Source: FEB-12 sp964503315 (GTDB lineage Bacteria > Zixibacteria > MSB-5A5 > GN15 > FEB-12). Taken from it: a stretch of DNA of 64,000 nucleotides. Of this stretch, positions 24,516-33,999 are shown in pieces (the first letter of the stretch is position 1; each line of letters begins with the position of its first letter). Below the pieces are notes generated by a model, which was not told the origin of the DNA, made no database searches, and saw only the letters and a list, made by a program, of their open reading frames with translations. The stretch lies in NCBI GenBank assembly GCA_964503315.1, contig CAZCZL010000001.1, forward strand, positions 186,001 through 250,000, given 5' to 3'. Both the position numbers and the translations under genes were made by a program.

Positions 24516-25511
24516 CTATATATGGAATTCAATGATGTCGCGGTCGGAGAGGATGAAGTCCTTCTGCACGCGCTGGCCATCGAACTTCCCCGAGCCCCAG
24601 ACTTTGGCAAACTTGAGATTGGCGGCGAAATCTTTGTGTATCGCTCCGGCGGCTTCTTCGACCGAGGCACCGATCGGCAGGATGACCGGGTCGACCAGTT
24701 CGACATCTTTCCCAATATGTTTGGTGTAGACGCGTATGACACCGAGCGACTGAAAAGCGGCGCGCTTGAAATCCTCGAGTGTGGACTCGTCGAGGATGGT
24801 GGTCGGGATGATGGTGTATCCGGCGAACCGTTTGGTAAGCCAGACACGAGATTCGGGCAACTCTTCATCGGCCTTATGGGCCAAGATCAGGGTAGGTTTG
24901 CCGACGTATCGAAGGTCGTCCGGCGGGTGCTCCATATTCGGCATCAGCTTGATCTTCTTCTCCTCCAGAGCGCGGATGATAAACTCGGTGTGCGGCTCGA
25001 TCTGGCTGTCGGTCAAGTCGCAGACCAGGGCGACAATGTCGGCATTACGCACAAGGTTGGTCATGTACGGCTCAAAGAGTTCATCCGAGATAGGGGGAGT
25101 ATCTATGAGCTGGAAATGGACAGTCTCAAAGATGGTCATGCCGGGGAGTGGTTCGCGGGTGGCGTAGGGATAGTCGGCAACTATCGGTTTGGCATGAGTC
25201 ATCGAAGCCAGAAGTGACGATTTGCCGCTGTTGGGCGCTCCGATAAAGATGATCTGCGCGGAGCCTTCGGACTCGATATAGTCATGCGCGACGCCGCCAT
25301 GTTTGCCGCCCGCTTGTTGATGTGATTGCTCGACCTCTTTGCGAAGGAGTGAGATCTTCGCTTTCATTTCGGCCTGGAGTTTGTCGGTTCCCTTGTGCTT
25401 CGGCATGATGCGAAGCAGTTCCTGGGCCATGCGGAGTTTCTCCTGCGGATCCTTGCAGGCGCGGAACTCGCGCTCCAGTTCGTAATATTGAGGTGGCAGA
25501 TTGGCCGGCAT
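24516..25511 (-). CDS. DRG/Obg-like GTPase with TGS domain
   Basis: A 331-residue GTPase of the TRAFAC class. An N-terminal helical region (1-65) precedes the G domain: P-loop GAPNSGKSS (91-99), switch segment YPYATREPLPGM and the DTPP G3 motif. The G4 motif that fixes guanine, normally NKxD, reads HKAD here (LILAHKADEE). The C-terminal TGS domain (about 255-331) ends in RDIIEFHI, as in DRG and YchF proteins that bind ribosomes. ATG 25511 begins MPANLPPQ; the frame from 25526 adds five residues. Role likely in translation or ribosome maturation, from family knowledge. Confidence 0.83.
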   Translation of the reverse strand: MPANLPPQYYELEREFRACKDPQEKLRMAQELLRIMPKHKGTDKLQAEMKAKISLLRKEVEQSHQQAGGKHGGVAHDYIESEGSAQIIFIGAPNSGKSSLLASMTHAKPIVADYPYATREPLPGMTIFETVHFQLIDTPPISDELFEPYMTNLVRNADIVALVCDLTDSQIEPHTEFIIRALEEKKIKLMPNMEHPPDDLRYVGKPTLILAHKADEELPESRVWLTKRFAGYTIIPTTILDESTLEDFKRAAFQSLGVIRVYTKHIGKDVELVDPVILPIGASVEEAAGAIHKDFAANLKFAKVWGSGKFDGQRVQKDFILSDRDIIEFHI

Positions 25512-25550
25512 GACTAATAGATACAACAGCCGGTGTCGGTTGACAAGAGG

Positions 25551-26720
25551 CTAGCGGGGGCGGCGGATATGGCGCTTGATGACCGACTCGATCGCTTCGC
25601 AGACATAATCGACCTGCTTTAGTGAAAGGGTCGGATAGAGCGGAAGTGTCACGACCCGTGGTGCGATCTCGTCCATCACGGGGAAATTGCCAAAGTTGCG
25701 GCGAGACCCGGCAAAGGCTGAGAAATCGGGGATCGGAATATAGTGGACGCCACACTCAACTGACTTGCGGGCCATCGCCTCAATAAACCTGGCGCGTTCG
25801 ATAGTCAGGCGTTTTGTGATCAGCTTGATAATGAAAAGATGCCAGGCGGACCGGCAGTTCGGCCGCTCGACCGGTAATTCAATATAATCCTGCAAATGCG
25901 CAAGATTCTGTGCGTACCGTTCGACGATCTTTCGGCGTTTCGCCTGACGCTGGTCGAAAGTGGTCAGTTCGCCGAGTCCGATCGAGGCGAGAATATCCGG
26001 CATATTCGCTTTGAGCCAAAGCTCCGGGATGTCATACTGCCAACCTCTCCCCTGTTTCCGCATCCAGGCATCGCGCGTGATTCCGTGACGGGAGAGTCGC
26101 CGGGCACGCTCAATGAGCTTGCCATTCCGAGAGAGGATCGCCCCCCCTTCGCCGGTGGTCAGGTTTTTGGTCGCGTGGAATGAGAAAACGGAGAGGTCGG
26201 TCCAGTGCGGAATGGCCTTGCCAAGATAGAGCGAGCCGAAGGCATGTGCGGAGTCCGAGACTATCTGTATCTCTTTTCCTCGACAGATCTCCCGCATCGC
26301 CGAGTAGTCGCACGGGTGGCCGGCGATGTCCACGGGGAGAATCAATCGAGTTTGTTTGGTGATCTTGCGGGCAAGCTTCGCGGTGTCGAGGTTGAGTGTA
26401 TCCGGGTCAATGTCGCAATAAACCGGGGTGAGCCCGGCCGCGATGATGGAAGTCGTGGTCGCAATGAACGTGTACGGAGTGGTGATGACTTCGGAACCAC
26501 CCTTAACTGCCGCCAAATAGAGCGCCAATTGCAATCCTGCCGTGGCAGATGAGACCGCCGCGGCATGTTTGAGACTGCAGTACTCCGCAATTCTCTGCTC
26601 AAACTCGGCGGTTCGTGCGCCTGTGGCGAGCCATCCAGAACGCAACGTGGCAGTGGCTTGCCGCAGTGTTGCTTTACCGAGCGTCAGGTCGTACAGCGGT
26701 ATCTTACCGGCGGGCTTCAT
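25551..26720 (-). CDS. DegT/DnrJ/EryC1/StrS-type aminotransferase
   Basis: A 389-residue PLP enzyme that aminates keto-sugars bound to nucleotide. VFSFHATKNLTTGEGG carries the Schiff-base lysine; VSSATAGLQLAL binds the cofactor phosphate and VSDSAHAFGS is the D-x-A-H/Q segment. The start at ATG 26720 has AAAAGG six bases upstream and overlaps the glycosyltransferase gene end by 17 bases, so translation is coupled. It closes the surface polysaccharide cluster. Substrate sugar unknown. Confidence 0.9.
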   Translation of the reverse strand: MKPAGKIPLYDLTLGKATLRQATATLRSGWLATGARTAEFEQRIAEYCSLKHAAAVSSATAGLQLALYLAAVKGGSEVITTPYTFIATTTSIIAAGLTPVYCDIDPDTLNLDTAKLARKITKQTRLILPVDIAGHPCDYSAMREICRGKEIQIVSDSAHAFGSLYLGKAIPHWTDLSVFSFHATKNLTTGEGGAILSRNGKLIERARRLSRHGITRDAWMRKQGRGWQYDIPELWLKANMPDILASIGLGELTTFDQRQAKRRKIVERYAQNLAHLQDYIELPVERPNCRSAWHLFIIKLITKRLTIERARFIEAMARKSVECGVHYIPIPDFSAFAGSRRNFGNFPVMDEIAPRVVTLPLYPTLSLKQVDYVCEAIESVIKRHIRRPR

Positions 26721-27765
26721 GCAGAACCTTTTCATACAACGCGCACATAAGGTCGAGCGATTTTTCCCAGGTGTAATTAGCCAGAACGTACCGCTGTCCG
26801 GCTTCCCCCATCTGCTGCTGGAGAGCGCGATCTTTGGACAGCTTCACAATAGCTTCGGCGAGCGCGGTGACATTGTCGGGAGGAACAAGAATACCGGAGA
26901 GATTATTGAGGATGACTTCGGGTATCCCGCCGACGGTGGTGCCGATCACTGGTCGTCCACAGGCGGCGGCCTCAAGCGCGGCGACACCGAATGCTTCCTG
27001 TCGCGAGGGCATCGCCATGAAGTTGTGCTCTGAAATGAAGTGATAAACCCACTGATTATCGAGCCATCCAACAAACTTCACCTGGTCTTCGAGGCCAAGT
27101 GAGGCCGTCAATTCCTGCAGTTGCTGAGTCATACTTCCGGTACCAGCCATAGAGAGCCGGATGTCGGGAATCTCCTTCTTCGCCTCGGCGATCGCCTGAA
27201 TGAGGATATCCGGAGCGTAGGTCGGCTCATGCTGCTTGATGTAACAGATCTTGGTTGGGCCGACCGGAAGAGGCGGTATCTCGTTCGGAAGTTCCACGCC
27301 GAATGGGATGAACTCGAGCCGTCTCTCCAGATCATGGAAAAGTGACGTGGTTCGCTCCAGCAGATACCGGCTTGTGACAGTCAACGCCGTCGCCTGATTG
27401 AGGGCGGCGCGGAGAAAGATCCGTTTCGACCAGGTCTTGGAGAACTCGTGGAGATCACTCCCCCAGATAGAGACGACCGTCGGCTTAAAGCGCATGCGCC
27501 AGGACCATAGACCGAATCCTCCGGCATAGTGGACATGCACGATGTCCGGCTTAAACGCCTTGGCCTCGCGGACAGCGTCGCCGGAGCGCCAGATATATTC
27601 GGCGCGGGAGTCATACGGGAAAACGACGGTCTCGGTATTGGCCAGTTTTTCGCCGCCGAGCGAGATGAGTTTGATCTCGTACCCGCGAGATTGCAGTCCC
27701 GCGACCCATCGCTGGATGTGCACCGACTGCGCAAAGCCGAATATGACGATACGTTTAGCTGGCAT
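26704..27765 (-). CDS. GT4 family glycosyltransferase
   Basis: A 353-residue GT-B glycosyltransferase. The start is MPAKRIVIFGFAQSVHIQRW. The C-terminal half has the GT4 nucleotide-sugar site: FVGWLD, MPSRQEAFGVAALEAAACGRPVIG with the E-x7-E signature, and TVGGIPE, GILVPPDN. Retaining transfer to a lipid-linked or surface glycan is likely. ATG 27765 overlaps the flippase gene end by 11 bases; the longer frame from 27807 would overlap it much more. Confidence 0.88.
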   Translation of the reverse strand: MPAKRIVIFGFAQSVHIQRWVAGLQSRGYEIKLISLGGEKLANTETVVFPYDSRAEYIWRSGDAVREAKAFKPDIVHVHYAGGFGLWSWRMRFKPTVVSIWGSDLHEFSKTWSKRIFLRAALNQATALTVTSRYLLERTTSLFHDLERRLEFIPFGVELPNEIPPLPVGPTKICYIKQHEPTYAPDILIQAIAEAKKEIPDIRLSMAGTGSMTQQLQELTASLGLEDQVKFVGWLDNQWVYHFISEHNFMAMPSRQEAFGVAALEAAACGRPVIGTTVGGIPEVILNNLSGILVPPDNVTALAEAIVKLSKDRALQQQMGEAGQRYVLANYTWEKSLDLMCALYEKVLHEARR

Positions 27766-29323
27766 AGGTCCGTCGGAATAATAGTGCAAAGTAAGGACGG
27801 AATCCAAGTATCAAAGTTGCGACCAAAAAAGCCGCCACGATGCTGAGTCCGGAGACGGCCAACCGGAGACCTGCCTGGAGGAATCCGCTGTCACTCCAAA
27901 GGGAGTACAGCGATTGATTCACCAGGTATCCGCATACAGCGGCTATAGCGCCCGCCAGAAGGAGTTTCAACGCAGAGGTAGCCACCGATCGGTTTGCCTC
28001 AGTTTTGACGCGAGAAAGGCAGATCCAGAGTAATCCTACGGCGAGGATGATTTGTGACAAGCTCGTGGCTATGGTGATTCCCTGATATCCGAAGAAACGC
28101 GGAAGGAGTAGTGTCGCGGAAGCCTTGACCACCAGCGCCAGCGCCGCGACCCAGAACACCTGCTTGACCCAACCCTGACCATAAGCGGCGCGAAGGGAGG
28201 TTGAAATGACAAACAGGGCGACAATAGTCGGCGTGTACGGCCGAAGCAATGTCGCGGTCATGGCAACCGAATCGGCGTTGAACCTTCCTCGGTAAAACAC
28301 CACCTGGATCAGATCTGAGGCACTCACGAGGAAGAACGCGGCCAAAGGGATGGTCAGCAGCATGCCGCCAACTATCGCGTTGCGGTAGAGATTGCTGAAT
28401 CCGTTGGAGTCTTGTGACAGATCGGTTCTGGAGAATTTGGGGAAAACTACCGAGGCGATAGCAAACCCGACCACGGCATCCGGCAGTTGCACAAGTACCT
28501 GACTGTAATTGAGCGAGGAGATGATGCCGACACCGAAATCCGCGGCGACAAATCGGTCAAACAGGAAGTATGAGCGGTTTATCAGTTCAATGGCCAATAA
28601 CAGACCGATCGTAACCGCCATGCCGCTCATTTTGTCGACGGACAACGTCGGGCGGTACTGCTTCAATCCCCCCAATGGGAGAAGACGTGCGGCCAAGAAG
28701 AGATTCTGACCGACCATGCCGCTCAAAAGTCCAATTACAATTGCGCCGACACCAAACGTCGAGTGGAAAAGCAGTACAGAGAGAATGAACAGAGAGTTCT
28801 CGACAACATATCCCCCGGCGGGCCAGGTAAAAATGCCTCGCACATTGAGAAGCGCTCGGAGGTAGGCTTCGGAGGTGCCCAACATAACCATCAGCGCTAC
28901 CAGGCGCGCGTAGTGGACTATTCGCGCATAGTCCGTTTCTCCGTACTCCCCCGCCCAGATTTTCATGACGAGCGGCGCCGACAGCATGATGAGCGCGGAA
29001 ACAGCCACGGATAGTAGAATCGATCGATTGAACAGACCCCAGATAGTCCGCCAGCCGGAATCGGCCGGACGTGTCTCGAGATATCTAGTTAATTGAGGAA
29101 CAAGCAGGTAGTAGGACGCGAAATTGATGATGCCGTACGCAAGCGCGGGAAGCATGACCGCGATCAGATAAAGATCGTATTCGGCGGAGGTGCCGAACTT
29201 GTCGGCCACTACCATCTCTCGGCCCAAGCCCAGTACCTTGGAAATAAAGACGACTCCCGCGACACCGATTATCGCGGCTATAGAACGGGTCGAAGCTGGA
29301 TCGCGTTTAGCTGAAGTGGTCAT
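27755..29323 (-). CDS. MurJ/MviN-like lipid-linked oligosaccharide flippase
   Basis: A 522-residue MOP-superfamily membrane protein with about 14 helices. The first segment VFISKVLGLGREMVVADKFG is the hallmark of MurJ-type proteins, including the Arg needed for lipid II transport. Other blocks such as YSQVLVQLPDAVVGFAIASVVFP fit MurJ and the related Wzx set. Its place among glycosyltransferase, Wzz and Wza genes suggests a flippase for a surface polysaccharide rather than the housekeeping MurJ; both remain possible. Confidence 0.85.
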   Translation of the reverse strand: MTTSAKRDPASTRSIAAIIGVAGVVFISKVLGLGREMVVADKFGTSAEYDLYLIAVMLPALAYGIINFASYYLLVPQLTRYLETRPADSGWRTIWGLFNRSILLSVAVSALIMLSAPLVMKIWAGEYGETDYARIVHYARLVALMVMLGTSEAYLRALLNVRGIFTWPAGGYVVENSLFILSVLLFHSTFGVGAIVIGLLSGMVGQNLFLAARLLPLGGLKQYRPTLSVDKMSGMAVTIGLLLAIELINRSYFLFDRFVAADFGVGIISSLNYSQVLVQLPDAVVGFAIASVVFPKFSRTDLSQDSNGFSNLYRNAIVGGMLLTIPLAAFFLVSASDLIQVVFYRGRFNADSVAMTATLLRPYTPTIVALFVISTSLRAAYGQGWVKQVFWVAALALVVKASATLLLPRFFGYQGITIATSLSQIILAVGLLWICLSRVKTEANRSVATSALKLLLAGAIAAVCGYLVNQSLYSLWSDSGFLQAGLRLAVSGLSIVAAFLVATLILGFRPYFALLFRRTYAS

Positions 29324-29335
29324 GTCATCCAGACA

Positions 29336-29360
29336 AAAGGACCGGCAAAACCGGCCCTTT
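29336..29360 (-). terminator. Hairpin between the second DegT gene and the flippase gene
   Basis: Minus-strand AAAGGGCCGG and CCGGTCCTTT (one G-T pair) with loop TTTTG. It separates the upstream DegT gene (stop at 29392) from the flippase start at 29323, so it may partly terminate the polysaccharide operon or mark two transcripts. Confidence 0.65.
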
Positions 29361-29391
29361 CATTATTTCCGCTTTCAGGAAAATGATTCCC

Positions 29392-30501
29392 TCATGCAGT
29401 CGCGAGTTTTTTGACCGTGGCAATCACTTCGGTCTGTTCCTGCTCGGTCATTTCCGGATAGACCGGTATGGAGAAGACCTCATCGCCGGCTTTGGTCGAA
29501 TGCGGGAACTGGTCCGCCTTGTATCCAAGATACTGGAAGCAATCCTGCATATGGAACGGTACCGGATAGTAAATCGCAGTGCCGATCCCGACGGCACGGA
29601 GTCCCTCAAAGATGCTCTTTCGCATTGGCGACGCCAGTGTGTACTGGTTGTAAATATGGAAGGTGCTGTACGGCATGACGCGCGGAGTGGTCAGGCCGGG
29701 GACACCGGCAAATTCTCTGTCGTACCGTTTGGCGTGCTCAATCCGCTTCTCGGACCATTTGCGGAGATACGGCAATTTCACCAGAAGCATGGCGGCTTGA
29801 ATAGTATCAAGACGAGAGTTGTAACCAACGATGCGATGGTAGTACTGCGGCTTCTGGCCATGCTCGCGAAGAATGCGGCAGAGTTCGTACAACTCCTCGC
29901 TATCAGTGGTGAGGATACCGGCATCGCCGCCCGCGCCAAGATTCTTGGACGGGAAGAACGAGAAGCAGCCGAGGTCGCCCATGGAACCACAGGGACGTCC
30001 CTTGTATTCCGCGCCAATAGACTGCGCGCCGTCCTCGACAACTTTGATGCCGTGCTTCTTCGCTATCTCAAGGATCGGATCCATATCAGCCAGTTGACCG
30101 AAGAGGTGGACAGGCATGATGACCTTGGTCTTCTTCGTGATCGCTTTTTCGAGCAGTTTGGGATCGATGTTGTAACTATCCGGTTCGATATCGACGAATA
30201 CGGGAGTAGCGCCCAATCGCGCGACAACTCCGGCAGAGGCAAAAAATGAGAAATTCGAAGTAATGACCTCATCACCCGGCCCCACGCCACACGCATGCAG
30301 CGCGACCATAAGGGCATCGGTCCCGGAGGCAACACCGATAGCGTACTTGGTCTTGCAGTATGCCGCGATCTGTTTCTCCAATTCGGCGACTTCGGGTCCC
30401 AGAATGAACTTCCCGTGGGTCAGGACATTAATGACGGCCTTATCCAGCTCCGGTTTCAAATAAGCATATTGGCGAGAGAGGTCTAGCAGCGGAACAGCCA
30501 T
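29392..30501 (-). CDS. DegT/WecE-type UDP-keto-sugar aminotransferase
   Basis: A 369-residue PLP-dependent sugar aminotransferase close to the WbpE/ArnB type. GVASGTDALMVAL binds the cofactor phosphate, VVEDGAQSIGAEYKG includes the pyridine-nitrogen Asp, and FSFFPSKNLGAGGDAG carries the internal aldimine lysine. ATG 30501, nine bases after the acyltransferase stop and preceded by GGAG, is preferred. The adjacent hexapeptide acyltransferase suggests amination followed by N-acylation of one sugar, as in WbpE/WbpD. Confidence 0.92.
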   Translation of the reverse strand: MAVPLLDLSRQYAYLKPELDKAVINVLTHGKFILGPEVAELEKQIAAYCKTKYAIGVASGTDALMVALHACGVGPGDEVITSNFSFFASAGVVARLGATPVFVDIEPDSYNIDPKLLEKAITKKTKVIMPVHLFGQLADMDPILEIAKKHGIKVVEDGAQSIGAEYKGRPCGSMGDLGCFSFFPSKNLGAGGDAGILTTDSEELYELCRILREHGQKPQYYHRIVGYNSRLDTIQAAMLLVKLPYLRKWSEKRIEHAKRYDREFAGVPGLTTPRVMPYSTFHIYNQYTLASPMRKSIFEGLRAVGIGTAIYYPVPFHMQDCFQYLGYKADQFPHSTKAGDEVFSIPVYPEMTEQEQTEVIATVKKLATA

Positions 30502-30509
30502 GATGCGAA

Positions 30510-31268
30510 TTACTCCTTCCAACCCTGGTTTTTGAGAAGTTGATCCTCAGGAACATCGCGAAATACCTTGCCCGGCACACCCGCGATGATCTTGCCGGGC
30601 GGTGTGTCTTTGGTGACCAACGCGCCGGCGGCGACCAGGGTATCTTGTTCTATAGTGATCCCGGGAAGAACAGTGGCGTTAACGCCGACTCGTCCCCCCT
30701 TCTTAATGGTGACACCTTTGAAATGCTGGAAACGCTCCTCAGAACGACCAATGAAGTTGTCATTCGAGGTTGCCACACATGGCGCGACAAATACGCGATC
30801 CTCCAGCTCGGAATAGGCAGTAATATAAACGTTGGTTTCAAGTTTCACGTAGCGGCCGATCTTGCAGAAGTTCTCGATAGCCACGCCCCGGCCCACAATT
30901 GTGAATTCACCGATCGTGACATTCTCGCGAATAGTAGAAAGATCCGCTACCAGCACTTTGTTGCCTATATCACACCCGCGATAGATTACGACGTGCGTCC
31001 CGATAATGCAGTTCGATGATATCTTCGCGGCGGGAACCTCTTTGTCGGATGTGACCGCGCTGTTCGCGGCGCGCATCGGGCGCTTCCCGATCACGGTACC
31101 GTCGTCAATGCGGACGTTGTCGCCGATCGTAGTGCCGTCGTGTATGATAACCTGATTGCCAATGACACATCCGGAGCCGATAGTGGCGTTCTCGGCGATG
31201 ACACAAAACTGGCCATAAATTGTGCCTGGGCCAATCTTGGCGGATGCTGCTACTACGGAGGTGGACAT
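30510..31268 (-). CDS. Left-handed beta-helix acyltransferase
   Basis: A 252-residue hexapeptide-repeat protein. Repeats of the [LIV]-G-x4 type run through about 10-190, e.g. IGSGCVIGNQVIIHDG and IGDNVRIDDGTVIG. The C-terminal block VGVNATVLPGITIEQDTLVAAGALVTKDTPPG is typical of sugar N-acetyltransferases such as WbpD/WlbB. Larger than WbpD (about 190) owing to additional coils. Next to an aminotransferase gene, it likely N-acetylates the resulting amino sugar; this is inference. Confidence 0.87.
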   Translation of the reverse strand: MSTSVVAASAKIGPGTIYGQFCVIAENATIGSGCVIGNQVIIHDGTTIGDNVRIDDGTVIGKRPMRAANSAVTSDKEVPAAKISSNCIIGTHVVIYRGCDIGNKVLVADLSTIRENVTIGEFTIVGRGVAIENFCKIGRYVKLETNVYITAYSELEDRVFVAPCVATSNDNFIGRSEERFQHFKGVTIKKGGRVGVNATVLPGITIEQDTLVAAGALVTKDTPPGKIIAGVPGKVFRDVPEDQLLKNQGWKE

Positions 31269-32510
31269 CTATAGCTCCTTATAGTCTTTGGTCGAGTGAG
31301 ACGTTCCGGTCGGCCGCGTTTTTTTCACACCGGGCAACCAGCCAAAAAACGAACTGGCCACAAACATCGCGCGGTGGTAATCCTCCGGCCGATTTTCTTT
31401 CAGACGGTCAAGATATTCGAAGATCGCGGCGAGGAAGATAGCAAGAATCAGAGATAGAAGGAATGTCCCGCCGACGATCAACGTTCTTTTCGGACGGCTG
31501 CGCAGTTCGGGCGCGGTGGCTCTATCGAGAACTGAAATAGTGGGCGATTCCTTGCTTTCCTGGATCTTGGCCTGTTCCAACTGCTCGAGAAGCGTGGTGA
31601 AAAGGCCTTCGGAGACCCGTACTTTGCTGTACAGCATCTCGTATTGACCCCGGAGCCGTGGAATTGACGCGACCGGGAGCGAAAAATACGAAGAGTCCGA
31701 CCCGCCGATCTCAAGCCGCTCAAGTTGCTCCTTAAGGATAGAGCGGCGCTGTCGCCTGAGTTGGATGTCCGGGTGATCCTTTCCGAGGGACTGTTCGGCT
31801 ATCTGGAGATCGAGTTCGGTCTGGGCTAGCGCCACCTTCAGGTTGCTGGCTTGTTCAATCGCCAGACGGGTCTGCTCATCAAAATCAACCGTGCGATAGG
31901 TCCGCTGGAACAGCTCAAGCGCGGCGCGCGCGGAGTCAAGTTCGCCGCGCACCTGATTGAGTCTTCCCTCGATGAACTCGCGGTTCGTGCGGGCGCGACC
32001 GGTGACGATCTCCTGATTAACCCTGTTGATTTCGTCGACAAACGCGTTGGCCATCGCGGCCGCTGTCTCAGGGTCTTTGTCCTCGACCTTGATGCTCAAC
32101 AATCCTTCTTCGGTTACGCTGAAATTCGCGTGTTTCATCAACGCGAGATATGTTTCAGTCCGGGTAGGCGTGTTGTAGCGTTCCTGCAACGTGAACAGAT
32201 CTATCACACGGTCCGAGATGGTGCGGCTGCGAAGTATCCGCGCGTACACATCGGAAGGAGTGACCATGACCGGCAGATTCAATCCGCCCGTGACCGAGAC
32301 AACCTCCTCCAAACGAGAGAGGCTCTCCATGGTTGTGGAAACGTCCTTGGGAGGTAGCAAGAGCGCTTCGGCCTGATACCATTTTGGAAGCAGCAAAGAA
32401 ATGACCGCCGCTACAACTGTCGCGAGAAGCGTCAGCCCGATGATCAGTCCACGTCGTCGCGCCAAGAGTTCAAGGAAGAGCCAGACGTTGTTTTCGCGCG
32501 GTTCGCTCAT
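31269..32510 (-). CDS. Wzz/GumC-type polysaccharide chain-length protein
   Basis: A 413-residue inner-membrane polysaccharide co-polymerase. Two helices, about 21-44 and 345-370, bracket a periplasmic coiled-coil region rich in Glu, Gln and Leu (about 150-265). No C-terminal tyrosine kinase domain is present. The start is GCC-coupled to the Wza gene end (4 bases of overlap). It sets glycan length and forms part of the export route with Wza. Confidence 0.88.
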   Translation of the reverse strand: MSEPRENNVWLFLELLARRRGLIIGLTLLATVVAAVISLLLPKWYQAEALLLPPKDVSTTMESLSRLEEVVSVTGGLNLPVMVTPSDVYARILRSRTISDRVIDLFTLQERYNTPTRTETYLALMKHANFSVTEEGLLSIKVEDKDPETAAAMANAFVDEINRVNQEIVTGRARTNREFIEGRLNQVRGELDSARAALELFQRTYRTVDFDEQTRLAIEQASNLKVALAQTELDLQIAEQSLGKDHPDIQLRRQRRSILKEQLERLEIGGSDSSYFSLPVASIPRLRGQYEMLYSKVRVSEGLFTTLLEQLEQAKIQESKESPTISVLDRATAPELRSRPKRTLIVGGTFLLSLILAIFLAAIFEYLDRLKENRPEDYHRAMFVASSFFGWLPGVKKTRPTGTSHSTKDYKEL

Positions 32511-33862
32511 GGTGTCACCACCCGCGGCTGCGCCGAGATCTCGTCACCATCAAGAACGCGGGTTTTCACAGAGACCGAACGACGGATCTTGGAGACACGG
32601 TTTACCAAACTGACTCTCTCCATATCAGCGGTGGGAAGGAACCCGCCCGCGGTGAAGATATAGTAGTCAACGTCTTTGCCTTCAACATACGGAAAGATAC
32701 CGGGAGCACGTACCTGGCCGCCGACACGTACCCATCCCAGTTTGCGTGGGACAAAGATCGAGTCCATCGGCTTAAGCAGTGTCGTTAGGAAATCTTCATT
32801 GGCCGCGATGATGGGGTACCGTTCGCGCGGAGAGTGTGAGTACTCGTCCGTCTCGGCAATGCGAAAGATCGTAACTCGACCAATATTGGCATTAGGCGCG
32901 TAGCCACCGGCCAGTTCGAGCGCCTGATCGAGCGTGAGCTCCGGCTTCATGGCGAAATGCCCCGGATGATTCACTTCCCCGAGGACAGTGATACCAAGGG
33001 TTTCGTCCTTGATGCGACTCGGGACAAAAATGATGTCTTTGGCTTTGATGCTGCCGGATTGCCAGGCATTCTGTTCCGACTGGCCAAGCTGACGGATACC
33101 TACCGAGTCCGCGTTGGCGGTCAATCCACCGGCTAATCGCAGTAGGGTGTTCAGGTCGTCTTCCGGGCGAAGTTCTATTTCGCGGGGTCTGACCACTTCT
33201 CCCAGCACCTGTACCGCGTCGGTTGACCGTACCGGAATATTGAGATGATACCCGGCATAAAGATATGGATTGGCGCTCTCATCACCGAGAAAGAGAGCCC
33301 GGTCGAGGTCGATAGGAATAGCTTCGGGGCCTCCGGACAGAGTGATGCGACGAGTAGAACCTTCCGGAAGTATCCCTCCGGCGAGGTCAATCACATCGGA
33401 CACGCGCTGCGAACTGTAGACACGATAGAATCCCGGGTTGCGAACAGCTCCGGAAATAGATATACCGATCGGCCGGGGATCCCCGACAGTCATGACGATC
33501 TCTTTGGCGTTATATTTGGCGCGAAGTGGGCCTGCCAGTTTCTCTCTGGCTTGCGTCAAAGTTGTTCCCCGCAGGTCGATCACACCGAGAGTGGGATGAA
33601 CGATCTGGCCGTCAGAGGTAACTTCAAGTTGGAGTGCTCCGAGACTACTTTGGAGGAACGTGACACGAATGGTCTCGCCGGGGCGGATCAAGTAGAGGTT
33701 GGGGTCAATCGGTCGGTCATATGTGGCAGGCAGAACCTGCATAAATAACGAATCGGCCGCGGACGAGGCAATCTGGGCATTCCCCGGCTGGGCCAGGGTC
33801 AGAAGCAGCAGTGTCAGGCCCGCAAGCCGGACGATAAGAGTGAGATAATACTTATCTAGCAT
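32507..33862 (-). CDS. Wza-type outer-membrane polysaccharide export protein with SLBB domains
   Basis: A 451-residue exported protein. The signal peptide ends near QPGNAQ. The Poly_export domain begins LIRPGETIRVTFL (about 57) with GTTLTQAREKL; SLBB repeats follow, e.g. GISISGAVRNPGFYRV, VQVLGEVVRPREI, LGITVLGEVNHPGHF and VRVGGQVRAPGIF. There is no lipobox, unlike E. coli Wza. First gene of the cluster. ATG 33862 gives a normal signal peptide; the TTG at 33877 is less likely. Confidence 0.9.
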   Translation of the reverse strand: MLDKYYLTLIVRLAGLTLLLLTLAQPGNAQIASSAADSLFMQVLPATYDRPIDPNLYLIRPGETIRVTFLQSSLGALQLEVTSDGQIVHPTLGVIDLRGTTLTQAREKLAGPLRAKYNAKEIVMTVGDPRPIGISISGAVRNPGFYRVYSSQRVSDVIDLAGGILPEGSTRRITLSGGPEAIPIDLDRALFLGDESANPYLYAGYHLNIPVRSTDAVQVLGEVVRPREIELRPEDDLNTLLRLAGGLTANADSVGIRQLGQSEQNAWQSGSIKAKDIIFVPSRIKDETLGITVLGEVNHPGHFAMKPELTLDQALELAGGYAPNANIGRVTIFRIAETDEYSHSPRERYPIIAANEDFLTTLLKPMDSIFVPRKLGWVRVGGQVRAPGIFPYVEGKDVDYYIFTAGGFLPTADMERVSLVNRVSKIRRSVSVKTRVLDGDEISAQPRVVTP

Positions 33863-33965
33863 GGGTATAGACCGCAAGCATACGCAAGCCGGTCGACCTT
33901 GTCAACGGGATAAAAATACCCTAACTGATTGGGTAACAAGGCAACTGCAGGTGAATGCGGGTCAA

Positions 33966-33989
33966 CCGGGGCCATACGGTTGGCCCCGG
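33966..33989 (-). terminator. Hairpin downstream of pyrG
   Basis: CCGGGGCCA (33966-33974) and TGGCCCCGG (33981-33989) form a perfect 9-bp stem with loop TACGGT, 11 bases past the pyrG stop. No T run follows on the minus strand, so termination may need Rho. Confidence 0.55.
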
Positions 33990-33999
33990 CTGATACAGG

